DNA of 64,000 nt, taken from assembly GCA_027625915.1 (NCBI GenBank), contig JANTQA010000032.1, positions 7,564,001-7,628,000 of the forward strand, read 5' to 3'. This document shows positions 11,276-25,200 of the stretch, one piece after another; position 1 is the stretch's first letter; every line of letters begins with the position of its first letter. Under the pieces are notes generated by a model. The model ran no database searches. It was not told the DNA's origin and saw nothing but the letters and a program-made list of their open reading frames with translations. Made by a program: the position numbers and the translations under genes. Source of the DNA: Anaeramoeba flamelloides (lineage: Eukaryota; Metamonada; Anaeramoebidae).

Positions 11276-14200
11276 CTTTAATAAATTTTTATATAAAGTT
11301 TTTTACCATTAAATATTCTATTTTCTACTTGATGTATTTTATTTAATTTTTTTTTTTATTTTTTTTTTTTTTTGAGACAAACAAAAGATTTTTCAAATAA
11401 TTCTGTTTTTATTGATCCAAATTTTTTCCAACAAATTTATTTTTTTTTTATTTCTCTTAATTCTTTGATTCCTTAAATAATGTCTTTTTTTTTTTTTAGC
11501 TTTAAAGAGATATTATTTAAATATTATTAAAAATAAAAAATATCGATTAATATTTTTTTAAACATTCCTAAATTTGATTTTTCAAATAAGTTTTTTATCT
11601 AGTTCCCTTTAAATTTTCTAACTCTCAGTTTTTAAAAAATAATTATTTAAAGAACAATATATTTCATCTACAAATTAACCTAATCTAATATTTATTGGTT
11701 ATTTTGTTATCGAAAAACTTCACACTAGTAAACTTTATCTTAATCTTAATTAAGAATCAAAAGATTCAAGTTTTAATAATATCGATAACAAAAATCATTG
11801 ATTAGTGCTTTTTCATTTTTTACTATGAATGATTAATAAGATAATTTTTTAAAATGTATCAGTTTTGATAATTTTTAAGAATATAAAAACATGTGTTAAA
11901 TCGAATTTGAAATTTTAATAGAGTTAACTTTGGAATAAGGGTGATCAAGAAAATTATGGTTAATTTGATAAGTTATTCTTTTTCATTATTTTTTCAGAGA
12001 TTCAGATGTTATAGTTAATTAACAAAGAACTCTACTAAGGGATCGATTACTGTGAAATGGGGGAAAAAATCGATACTTTTTGGAAATATTTAATCTTTTA
12101 CAATTATTTTCAAAATTTGAAGCCTGTTATTTGGATTTATAAGAATTTTTTGAAAAAAATGAATTTTTGAAGTAACCAAAATAATTTTTTCAGACAGTGT
12201 ATCTGAGTTATAATTGATGAATTACATTTTCAAAAGCATTTGAATATATATTTTGTGTAAATTTTTATTTTTTAGATTTCAAAATTGAAATCCTTTTTTA
12301 GTACTTCTCTAACTTTTTTTCTTTACAATTTATTGTTTTAAAACAGAATTATTATTTTGAAATATTGTTTTATTAAAAGATCTATGAATCTCCAAGTAAA
12401 AACATGTTTTTCTAATGTTATTGTAATAGTAGTGGTATGATCGTAGAAAAATCTTATTTATTTATATTGAAATATTCTTGTGGATCTTCAACTAAAGATA
12501 AAATTATTTTTTTTTTTTTTCTTTGAGGAATCTATGCTTTTTGGTTTTTCATTTTTTAAGAAAATATATTGATTTTTTAGATTAACTTTAAACTGGTATC
12601 AACGACTCTCCGATTTGTATTATTCTACACTTTCAATTTTTTTTTTTAAAGATTATTTCTAAAAATAATTGATTTTTAAAAAACAAAAATTTGGGAAACT
12701 TTGACAAAAACAAGGTTTATAAAAGTGTTTAGTAAATTCCTTAAATTTTTTTTTGTTGAAATTAGTGTATAAATTAAATATCTTTGAAGTTAATAAACAA
12801 TTAAAATTGATTTTTTATTGATTTTTAAATATAATTGTCAAGTGTCGTATAATATTGTACATAGTTATAGATAGTTGAGGTTTTTCAGAGTTTAAATAAA
12901 ACATTAACATCAAATATTTTCCCTTTTTCTTTTAAATTCTGGAAAATTTAATTTTTTTTTTTATTTTTGAGTTTTCTGTTTGTATTTTAAAAATCAAATA
13001 AGTTTCGAAAATGTCAATAAAATAAAATATAATAAAAACAATAACAACTTTTTTTTTTGCATTTTTAAAACCACTTCTTGAAAAATTATTAATTTCTAAA
13101 AATAAACAGCAAATTCAAAAAAGTCAACAATAATTTTCCAAAATTCAAAATAATTGATTAAAATCTTTTATTGAACTCATTCATTTAAAATTCTGGGAAA
13201 ACTAACAAAATTTCCAATTCTTATTATCCAATAATTCATAATTAATAGATATTTATAGATTTCTTTTTTTAAAATTTTTAAATTTTCTAAAACTCAATTA
13301 ATTTTATAGTTTATTTTTAGGTTGAATTTTATAAATTTTTCCAAGAAACGGGATATTTAATTTCCTAATTTATTTTTAAATTTAAATTTCTTTTTATTAA
13401 TAAAAATTACATTTTTTTTCCAATTTAACTTTGTTTTTTAAAAACAGAACATGTGTATTTCTTTTTATTTTGACTATTATAGTAATCTTTTTAATAATTC
13501 AAGAATTGAAATAATTTTATATTTAGAATAATTTTATTGTTATTACTAATCTATAAATTAATTGAAAAATATAAAAGATCTGCTTAATATCTAATTTGTT
13601 AAATTACTATTTCATTACTTTACATAAAAATAGTCCAGTTAACCTTATATTTTTTTTGACCTTTTATATATTATAAACTAAATTTCTGAAGATTTTTCTA
13701 AATAAATGTCTAATTATTGAATCCTGATAAAATCTGGTGGAATTTCAGTTTTTTTTTATTGTATCTTAATCTAAATTGTGTTATTATTTGATATATAGAA
13801 TTTAATCTACTGATTTAAATGATTTTTATTTTCTTTTATAATAAAAATTAAATCAATAGCAAACATTTGAAAATTATTTTTAAATTGAATGATTTTTAAT
13901 AAAAGAAAATGTGAAATTAGAGCAAAAGAAATAATCGATAATGAATCCCCTTGGAATATACCAAGTCCGTCACTGTGATGATATTTTAATCAAATTTAGT
14001 CTGATGATTTTATATAAAATAAATTATTGAATTGTTTTTATAATCATTATAAAACCAATTGAATCAAAATATTTTACTATACCAATCATTATAATAGATT
14101 TTTTTAAATTTTTTTATTTTTAGATTTTATTGATCTTAATATATTTTAAATATTTATCAAATTTTGTATTTATCAATATGAGTATCAGTATAACATTTTT

Positions 14201-16299
14201 TTCGAAAGTTGATTTATGTAATATCTATAAATTCTCAATAAGGTTCAATTAATTCATAGAGAGCATTTTGATAAAGTATCTTAGTAAACTTTGATTTCAT
14301 GAAAAGGGTCTAGAATTTAAGGTCTTCCCTTCATTTCCTTTTTTTTTTTTTTGAATAAATAAAATTAAACTTGTTTTCTGATATATCTAGTTGATTTATC
14401 TGTAGATTTTATTAACAAGATATTAAATATATTATATATTGAAATCAATAAAATTTTATTATTTTTGTTGTTAATTAATTAGGAATCTATATTTTAATCA
14501 TTATCAACATGGATTTCAATTTCTTGGTTTTTTTTGAAATACTTCACTGATTTATTGTTTGGATGTTTTATTGTATTTTTGATATTTTCTATAGGGAAAA
14601 AAATTATTATATTGAACTCTTTTTAAATTTTTTATATTTTAACATATTTTGACTTGATTCAATTTATTTTTTATTTTTATCAAGTAAAATATTCATCAAT
14701 TGTTTTTGTATTATTTAAAAATATTTTTATTTCTTTAAAACTATAAAATTATTTTTTTCCAATAATTTTGTTTTTCCTAATTCAAAGATTATTTTATCAA
14801 TAAATATATTAATATAAAAAATAATTTTTTTTTTCCAAAGTTTAATTTTCAAAATAGTAATTTAGCTCCAAAATAATGTTAAATTATTTTTTTAGTTATC
14901 CTGAATTAAATAAACCAATATCATTTTATTTACCATATAAAAAATTTTCCAAAATTATAGAATCCCAAAGAACATTTTTTTCAAAGAAAGTAGAAAACTT
15001 TTTAATATAGGAGTGTTGACTAGTATATTCTTATTTCTAAATTTCTAACTAAAAATAATAAGATTACAATGTAAAATTTTTTTTAGTTGGTTTTAGAAAC
15101 CAACTTTTTTGAAACTTTTTTTAAAAAAAATCCAACCTCATATAATAAAATTATAAATAAAAAACGTTTAATTCTTTATTTTTTATTTCAAAACTATCAA
15201 TCTAGGCAATTCTGAACAAAAATGAAAATAATTCATAAATTTTGTATAAATTTATTTTCAGACAACATCTAACAGACAAAGTTAGTCATCGATATAACAA
15301 CAGAGTATCAAAATAACAAATGTGTAGACGAAAAACAAAATTATTTTCTTTTTCCTACATCCTAACCAAAGACATTAATTTAAAATGAAACTGGTATTTG
15401 AAATTTTAAATAGGAGATTTTTTCATCTCGTTCTGACTATTGTTAATTCTTCAAAACAAGTCAGTTAAGTACTACTTTCCCACCCCTGAAGACTTTTGTT
15501 ATTGTGTTATTTGATATTCACTTCTCAAAAATAATTTTAATTGGAGAAAGTTGGTTTAAAAAATGAAAAAAAAGCATTTTTTGTCATCTTTACCTTTTCA
15601 CAAAGGCTTTTTTTATTTGTTTTTCAATGAAAAGGAAAATTGAAAAAAAAATTTAAAAATAATTGTAAAAATGGCTTTATAGGATTTTCAAGGACAAGTT
15701 CAAATTTGAAAACATTTCAAACTTGTAAAAATAACTCTAAAAAATATTTAGGATAGCTTGGGAATTGTTTTGTGTTGATAGTTATGAAATGGAAAAGATT
15801 ACATTTTTAAAATACAAATTAAACATGATCTAACAAGGTAAAAATTGTGAAAATTGTTGGAATTGTGAGATTATTTATAATTTTTTTTGTGAAAGGGAAT
15901 ACTCAGTGTATCAATTTAACTGAGATCATGGAACTATTTCAAGAGTGTTTTTATCAACAAACACATCATTTTCACCACGAAACGTAGTGTTTAAACATTT
16001 TTAGTCACTTCAAATATAAAAGGAAATTGAATCAAAAAAAAAAGGATTCCTAATTTCATTCTATTTTTTGGACTTTTTATTGAAAAGAATAAAAAAGGAA
16101 ATGTGAATGAATTTTGTTGCATTTATTATTCACATACCAATAATGATAATTAAAATATCCCAACCCTATTTTTTAAAAAAGTTGAATTATTTTTGTAATC
16201 AGTTCTCTTTTACAACCCTTTCACCTTCTCAAAGCTTGAAGAGTCAATTTTATTTCAAATTTAGTCAATTTTTTCATTTTTTTTTAGTTTTTGGTTGAG
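11276..16299. other. 5-kb gene-free interval
   Basis: Very AT-rich DNA between the PH gene and Raptor exon 1. I found no exon-like segments, RNA genes or long open frames except the trivial frame at 16107-16298. It contains one diverged copy of the modular palindrome repeat (about 12880-13210). The promoter of the Raptor gene must lie near the right end, but no recognisable element stands out. Confidence 0.6.
12880..13210. repeat. Modular nested-palindrome repeat, diverged copy
   Basis: It starts with TTTTAAATTCTGGAAAATTT (module A right arm), passes through GAGTTTTCTGTTTGTATTTT and AATAAACAGCAAATTC (module C/B fragments), and closes with TTTTCCAAAATTCAAAATAA and ATTTAAAATTCTGGGAAAAC (module A). 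The central palindrome is eroded, suggesting an older copy than the one at 1.9 kb. Confidence 0.45.
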
Positions 16300-19200
16300 A
16301 TGAACAGACGAACAATACAATCAGTATATTTTCAATCTATCGAAAATCAACCAGTCTTTTTTAAAAATAGTCGACACTCTAGAACAAGGTTCAAGCCTGA
16401 ATTAGATTTCCCACGTGAAGAATGGAAAACAAAGAGCAAGGTAATTAAAAGGCTTCTTTTTTTTTTTTTTTTAATCTTCTTATTTGGTTATTTTTTTTTT
16501 CTTATTTACAGGCCAATTATAAAATGATTCAAACTTGACTCTTAAATTTGGATCCTAACTAATCTTCAAAAAGAAAGTAAAATAAAAAAAAAAGATATAA
16601 AAAAACTCTCATCACTTAAAAGAATTGTTACTAATTCAAAAACTCCAATTAAAAAGATTTTCCATCACACTTTCATCTTTACAATAGTTTGTTTTTGTAA
16701 AACTGTTACTTATTATTCTTGCCAAAATAACAACCCTGAAATTTTGAATTAGAAACTTTTTTAGGTTTCAAACCCTCTTTCCAAGAAATAATTCTCGATC
16801 TTTTTTTTTTAATTTTTTTTTGGTGACCCAATTCGAAAAAAAATGGAAACGTCTTACCAATTCAAAAAATGTCTTTGTAATAAGAAAAGGATGCTTTTTT
16901 TTCGATCACAAAAGTAATTTATTAAAAAAGATTAATTAAACGATCTGTCACTACAAAAAAGGAATTTAATGAGCTTCTCGAACAAAATTCTTGGGAAATT
17001 CTTTTTTTGTTTTTTTTTTGTTTTTTTGATTAATGTGGGATATTGGAGAAAAATTAAGAAGAATTTTATGAACAATTCTTAAAAATGATTCCAAAAAGAA
17101 ACAACCAAAGCATATGGTTTGGATCAAGATTTATTAAAAACCTAAAAAATCAAATAACAAGAAAAATACTGTTAGACTTTAAAAAAGGATCACTTTTTTT
17201 TTTTTTCTTTATCAATAAAATTAAAACAAGACAATCTTTTTTCATTCTTCAGGGGTTGTAATCCTTAACAAAACAAAGAAATTAACACTTTTTTCAACAC
17301 AATTACAAAGTACTTTGTTTTTCTTTTAGCAAATGTAACATGCTGCAATAATTAAAAATTTTTACAATTTTCTTTTTTCCAAAAATAATTTGTTAATTTT
17401 TAACTATTTCCAAAGAAAAATTTTTCAAAAACCTTGTTGGGGTCAAAAAAAATAAATTTTCAAAAAGTAATTCGAAAGGCACTAATCAAGGTGTCTTCAA
17501 AAAACGAGAATTTGGATTTATTGTTCAGAGTTAAAAGTAACTACAATACTTGATCTTGTTAGTAGAGAGAATTTTGAATTGACTAAAGTTTTGTTTCTTC
17601 GATTTCAAAGAGTTTCTGGAAAAGGTCATTAAAAGTATTACAAACTAAATATAGTTTTCTAAGATAAAATGTAGAATCTATAAAAAAAAAAAGAGCATAA
17701 AAAAAGGTGAAGAAATAAATAATAAAGATTTAAAACACAAAAGTAAATATGGGTGTTGTAAAAAATGGAGTTTTTACAATTTTCGAGATAAATAAAGAGT
17801 TTCATGCAATTACACATTTTTGTTATAGTAAATATAATCTCCGATTATCTTAATAGACTAATAATAATTTAAATCAAAAAATCGTTTGGTGAACAACAAT
17901 CTTTCAAATCTAAAAAAAAAAATCATTTTTCAAACAAAGTATTGGTATTCACCAAACGATTTTATATTGAAAATTCCTTTGAATCCAACAATCAAAACTG
18001 GTATTTCGTTTACTATTACCAAAGTGTGGGTAAATTTATGGAAATCTTTGTTTATCTCTAAAATTGTAAAAAATAGAGTTTTTACAACAATCCATATTTA
18101 CACTTGTGAAGTAATTTAAGGGACTAGTCTATATTAAATTTTTTTAGGTAAATTTAATAGAGATTTAGAATTTTTTTGCCAATTACTTAGATTTGAAATC
18201 AAAGTGAAAAACTTCTTAGTATAGTAATGAAATCTTGCTAAATGACATTCATTAAATTTAGTTATTGTTTTTATAGAAATAAAAAAATTTTTCCTTTTTT
18301 TCACTTTCTTGAAAGTTGCTTTTTTTCAACTTTTTGCAAAAATACAAAAAATAAAAAAAAATATGAGCAAGAAAGCAAAACCTTGTTAGGTTTGTGGAAG
18401 ACCTACAAAAAATAGTTTGAAAAATAAACCTGAAAAGGTTTTTTTGGATTTGCATGAAAACATAGTTTGATTCGAAAAAAATATACAATATATACTTTAC
18501 TCTTAATAAAAGATTTTCTTTCTTTTCTTGTACCATTCTTTTTTTTCATGAATCTACTTTTTCAGTTTACACTCTTTTGTTTTTGTTGAATTTGAAGTTT
18601 TTTTAAGTGTTCCCAAATTACCATCCCAAAAGTTTTTGTCAGAGTCAAAAAAAATCAAAGAAAAGAATAACTATTTTTTTAAAAAGTAATTATTGATAAA
18701 ACAAATTGAGTTCTTTATAGAGTCAAGTTGGATGAACAGAAGTGAAAGAGAAAATATTCACTAGTTTTAAATTATTTTTTCGTTTTTAAAAATGAGAATA
18801 AATATTATTTTTGAGAAAATATTTAAATCCCAAATTAATCAAAAAATTCTCATCCGTTAAAGATATCTTTTTTTCAAAAAAAAATTTTTAAAAGTCACTT
18901 TTTTTGACAGAATTGTAAAATTTTAAAAAAACAAGAACTAAAAGTTCTAACAGTGAAAAAACCTGTCTATTTTCAATTCTAAACATATTTCAAGATAAGG
19001 ATTCCTTATTTAGTTATTGGTCAAAAAAAAAATTAATAGAGACTAGTCCCTTAATGTTAAATAAGAAAAAACTTGTAGTTATTGGATCCAAGATGGATTA
19101 TGTGTTGGATATATGTTCAGGATCATTTGGATTTGAGTTCCTTTTCCATCAGCTTCTTGGTCAAATTGGTAAAAAGGTATTCTACCGTGATTTCATAGAT

Positions 19201-22200
19201 TTCTTTTATGTTACTTTTCCTCGGCAGTTCATATGTATCCTTTATGGCAATGATGCTAAAGTTAAAATTTTTGATTTTTTTGAGGTATTTTTTCCCTTGT
19301 CTTCTAGTTTTTTCATATTTTTCATTCCCATATGAAGTGGTCTATGTCATCAATTTTCTTTTACATCATGAGCATATTTTGTCAAAAAATGGGAATTGCA
19401 GGTTATATTAATAATTTTTTTTGGTTTTTAATAAAGCTGTTGTAAAAACTGTTACTCAAACTGCCTAAAACTTGCGAACCGGGCAGTTTGGGCAACACTG
19501 ATAAAACTTTTTTAAAAATTTTTCTGAAAAGAAATGCTATTGATCGAAATCTATTACCCTTCTGGAAAAAAATAAAAATTACAAAAAAATTGTCGAATAG
19601 ATTTTAATTGTAAGCATTAGTAAAAGTGATTTTTTATATCTTGAATTCATTTATATTCTTACAATTCCCTAAATTTTTTAATTATACTTGAATATAAAAA
19701 AAATAAATAAATAATTGATTCTAATCCTCTCCCATTTAAAATCAATAGATTGATTAATGTTTATTGATCTATATTGCAAACCAAATACAGAATAAATTTA
19801 AATTTCTTTTAACTGTACAATAAAAAATCTCAATTCTCAAAAGGAGTTTTTTGAGTTTTTTTTTAATATTTTTGTAACAGCTTTTAAATTTTTAAGAATA
19901 ATATGAGAACAATCTTTTTGCTTTTTACGAATTATTTTTCTTTCAACAAATTTTAGTTTAATATTTTCACAAAATTCAAAAAGAAAAAGAAAAAATGATC
20001 AATTCTTATAATTATAATAAATAATGATTTATTTCTTTTCAAAAATAACAATTAAAATAACAATTAAAAAAATAATAAAAATAAATAAACAAATAAATAA
20101 ATAAAAAAAATAAATAAATAAAAAAAAAAATAATAAATAACAATAACAAACAAAAAATAAACAGACACAAACTGTTGTAGGTCTTTTAGTTCTTTGTTTA
20201 AACATAGGAATAGATCCACCTGATATCATTAAGCCGGATCCATGTTCTGTACTTGAATGTTGGGTTGATCCGATGCAATATTCACAAGATAAGGTGTTAA
20301 AAATGATTGGACAGAATTTAGAATCACAATTTGAAAATTTAGAACCAACGTGTAAATATTTTCAATGTCTAGATACACCAAAAATGATGTTAAAAAATGA
20401 TTGTCAGCAGTCAAGGAAATATGGCGAAAATGATCGTATATTGTTTTATTACAATGGGCATGGTGTACCAAAGCCAACAAAATCTGAAATCTGGCTGTTT
20501 AATGATGATTTTACTCAATACATTCCTGCAACTATTAGAGAAATAAAATCGTGGGTTGGTTCGCCATCTATTTATGTATTTGATTGTTATTCTGCGGGAA
20601 TTTTAGCAGATAATTTCATCAATAATAATGGCGAAAAGAAGAATCGGGATAAAAAGGAGAAAATTTCGGTAATTTTGGAAGAAACTTTAAAATGCGAAAC
20701 TTTAGAGACGATAGTTTTATTTTCATGCTCTGCTTATGAAAATTTGCCAACTGATCCCAATATGCCGGCGGATTTATTTACTTCATGCTTAACTACACCA
20801 ATTAAAATTGCGTTAAGGTGGCATATTTGTTCGAAATTTAGTTCAAATACCATCTTAAGGAATTTAAATTTAGATATTTTGGATAATATTCCTGGAAAGT
20901 TAAGTGATCGATCAACAATTTTGGGAGAATTGAATTGGATATATACATCTATCACTGATTCCATCGCTTGGAATATATTGTCAAACGATTATTTCCAAAA
21001 ATTGTATCGGCAAGATTTAATGATCGCCTCATTGTTTCGGAACTTTTTATTAGCCGAAAGGATAATGAAATCCTTTAATTGCAATCCGTTTACGATTCCA
21101 TTGATTCCTGAAACTTGTAAGCATGAATTATGGAATAGTTGGGATTATATTGTTGACTCTTGCTTATCTCAATTGAATAGTGCCGAAAATAATAAGAATC
21201 TACATTCCATAGAATACAGATTAAATAAAATGATTTTAAATAATTCAAGGGGATTTTTAACAGCCTTTTCCAAAAAAGAACAAGAACGAAAGCAAAAAAA
21301 AAAAAAAAAAAAAATGCATTTAAATCGCTCAAGCCACCGAGAAAATAATAATAATAATATAAATAATATCGAAGGTAATTCAGGCAATATTAATATAAAT
21401 AGTGGTGGTGGCGGCAATCAAGATAATAATAATAATAATTTAAGTGTCCATAATAATAATCTCAATAATAATTTTAATAACAATCAAAATTCCTTTTTCA
21501 ATGATCAATTAACTAGTTTTGAAGTTTGGTTAAGCTCTGGCAGAAATCAAAAAATTGGGGTTGGGCAATTACCAATCTTGTTGCAAGTGTTGCTGTCACA
21601 GTCCTATCGTAAACGGGCCTTACATTTATTAGCAAAATTTTTGGATTTGGGCCAGTGGGCAGTTAATAAGGCGCTATCTGTGGGTATTTATCCTTATATT
21701 TTAAGGTTGTTGAAATCGCCGGTTCCTGAATTGCGTTCTGTTTTGGTATTTATTTGGGCAAAGGTTTTGGCCTTCGAAAGAGATTGCCAAATCAATTTAA
21801 CAAAGGATAATTCTTATTTATATTTTATTAATGTTCTATCTTCGCCGACTGTTGACCAAGAGCAATATTCTTTATCTGCGTTTGCCCTATCAGTTATCCA
21901 ATCAAATTTTAAAAAGGCTAAAAGCGCTTGCCATCGATCAAACATTTTACAGATTTGCTTGTCTAGATTAGAAGATGAAGATTCAAATGTTCGGAAATGG
22001 ATTTGCTTTTGTCTGGCAAAGTATTGGGAAGATTTCGACATTGGGAAAAATGCTGCATTTAAAGAAAATGCAGACAAAATTTTAATTCAATTGCTGAACG
22101 ATAATATACCAGAGATTAGAGCTACAGCCGTGTATGCCTTATCAACCTTTTTGAGTGGATCTAAGGATAATTCCAATCAAGAAAATTCTGAAAGAATTAA

Positions 22201-25200
22201 TTCTGAAATGAAGATTTCCTTAACTTTGATTAATACATCTTCTGATATTAGCTATTTGGTGCGCTATGAATGTTTATTGGCAATCATTAAAATGATTGTT
22301 TTATATTATGAAAAAATTAAAAGAATTGTCAAAAAAACAGCAAATTACCAGTTTCATAAGAAGCTATTCTTCAATGAAAATAACAATCAAAATAATACCA
22401 ATAACAAAATTTCCAAAACTTTAAAAGAGAAAAATAATTCTAGTAATAAAAAAAATAAAAAAAATAGCAAATCAACGAAAATTAAAAGACAGCAAACTTC
22501 TCCTAATTTAAAAAAAAGCAGAGACTCAAGCCAAGATCAAAAAACTACTTCCAATTTAAATTCTCAAAAATCTTTAAAGAAAAAAAAAAAAAAAAAAAAA
22601 ATAAAAAAGCTTTTTACAAAGGAGAATTCTCAAAGTAGATCGTTAGAAAATGATTTACAAGGATCAGAATATTTTTATCAAAATTTACAAAAAAATGATA
22701 TTTCAATAAATGTAAATGATCAAAAGAATTATGGTTCTGGCTCTAGTTCGAGTTCTATTTCCAATTCAAATTCGAATTCTATTTCTAGTGAATTGAATTC
22801 AAATATCAATAAGGAAATTTCTGATGACAGGGGGAAAGAGACAGAATCAAAAACTAAAAAAACATTTAAAAATAAAATTAATATAAGGAAAAAAATCAAA
22901 AAGAAAAGAGAGAAAAGAAAGGAAAGAGAAAGGGGGAAGGGGAAGGGGAGAGGAAATGAATCAGAATTAGAACGGGATGGTGGTAAGGGAAACAAAAACG
23001 AAAGGGGGAAGAGAAATGAAAACAAACATGAAAGGGGGAAGGGGAAGGGAAACAAAAACGAAAAGGAAAGGGAAAAAGAAAAAGAAAAAGAAAAAGAAAA
23101 AGAAAAAGAAAAAGAAAAGGAAAAGGAAAGGGAAAAGGAAAAGGAAAAGGAAAAGGAAAGGAGTAAAGGAAAAAATGAAATCAAACTTGACTCTGATTTT
23201 GAAAAACCTTATTATGATTTTTCCAAGCCATTTAATAAAAATTTATATATTAAAAAAATCTTATTTCCAAATGAAGAAAAAATGACTACTTCAAAATCTG
23301 CAAGTTATTTATCTTCACAGACTTTAGATACAAAAGAAAACAATACTAGTGTTAATAATTATCATGATAATATAGTTGCCTCCTATCTTTGGGATTGTTT
23401 AATTAATTTTTCAAATGACCCATATCCATTTATTCAAATTATGGCAAATAAAATTCTTGATAAGTTTTTTATGTTTTGGTTTGAAATAGAAAAGGAAAAT
23501 CAATTAAAAAAAATTAATAATAAAAATAAAAATATTAAAAAAAATTTAAAAAATATTAATAAAAATTTAAAAAATATTAATAAAAATAAGAATTCTAATA
23601 GCAATAACGAAACTGAAAATAGAAAAAAATCAATAAAAAAAGAAAAGAAAATTAATGATAATAGTACTAAGAATAATAATGATGATGATGATAATAATAA
23701 AAATAAAAATAATAAAAACGAAAAAATTAAAAACGAAAAAAATAAAACTAATAAAATAAAAAATGAAATTAATAAAAATAATAATAAAAAGAAGAAGAAA
23801 AAAAATGAAATTAAACAAAATAAAAAAAAAACAAAAACTATAAATGGTTCAATTAAAACAAAAATTAAAAAGGGAACAAATAATATTAAAAGGGAAAATA
23901 AAACGAAAAAATTCTTAAATAATATATTAATGGAAACCAAATCCAAATTATTTGATTGGGATGTTAATTGTTTTTTAAATCCTTTATTTTTTTTAAATGA
24001 ACAAGAAAATGATCAATATGATCAATTATTTCAAAATAATAATAATGATCACGATTTAAATCAAAATCAGAATTCTAGTAGCAATAAGGAAACAATTAAT
24101 AGAAAGAATTTAATCACAAAAGAAAATAAAAATAATGATAATAGTACTAAGAATAATAATAATAATAAGAATAAGAATAATAAGAATAATAATAATAATA
24201 ACGAAAGTAATGAAGGTAAGAATAATAATTTAAATCTGATGAATCAAAATTTTAATAATAATGAAAATTTAAATTCATCAATTATTTTAAATAAAAAATC
24301 AAAAGAAAGGGTAATGTTTTCAAACAAAAATTTAATCTTGGATAATTTATTAAATGAAACTTTAAAAACAATACACTTTCAAGGAAGAATGTTAAGTCAA
24401 TTAACTTTGAATTCTCGAAATTTGCAATTAAGCAAATCTCTAAATAGCAACAACAACAATAACAATAAAAATAAAAATGGTCATGACAATAATAGTAATT
24501 TAATTCAAAAAAATAATAATGATAATCAAAATAATCTTAATCAAAGTCGGATTGATGGTAATAAAAGCATTAATGGTAAAAATGGTGACAATAATAGTGA
24601 TAATAAAAATGGTAGTAAGAATCTAAATAATAATGATGATGATAATAGTAATGATAAGAATAATAAAACAAAAAATAATAAAAATAAAAATAAAAATAAA
24701 AATTATAATGATAATCAACAAAGCAATATTGTTAATAATTTTCGTTCCCAAATACCAAAAAAATATTTAAATTATTACAAGGCAAAATCAAGAAAAAGAA
24801 TTATAGAAAGAACCAAAATAACTTCAAGAATATTATTTTCAGATGAGAATATGAAAAATGTCAAATTTGAAGAAGAAATTTCGACTATTGACTCGTCATT
24901 GACGACACCTATAAAAAAAATAATATTCCATCCATACGAAACTTATTCGATTGGTGCCAATAGTAAAAATGACATTTATGTTATGAATTGGAATAAGCGC
25001 CCATGTAAAATCATTAATAGTTTCAATAATGGCAATAACCAATCTCAAAAAATTAATTCGCTTTCTATAATTAATGATGAAAACGATGCGTTTTTAATGG
25101 TTGGCAGCAATGATGGTGTAATTAGAATCTGGAAGAATATCTGTGGCGATTCAATAAATAATGGACATAATGATCATCAAGGCAATAGGCCCCATCATTC

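Noticed and set aside
16291-16538. Stand-alone 55-residue gene formed by splicing 16440 to 16512
   Set aside because: The frame could close after a short intron, but the N-terminal exon fits Raptor exactly when joined to 20165.
18258-18536. 92-codon minus frame inside the TTAA element as a transposase
   Set aside because: Phe/Lys-rich low-complexity sequence with no DDE-type motifs.
22729-23946. Minus-strand Ser/Phe- and Leu/Phe-rich frames
   Set aside because: Antisense shadows of Lys-Glu and Asn-Lys tracts in Raptor.
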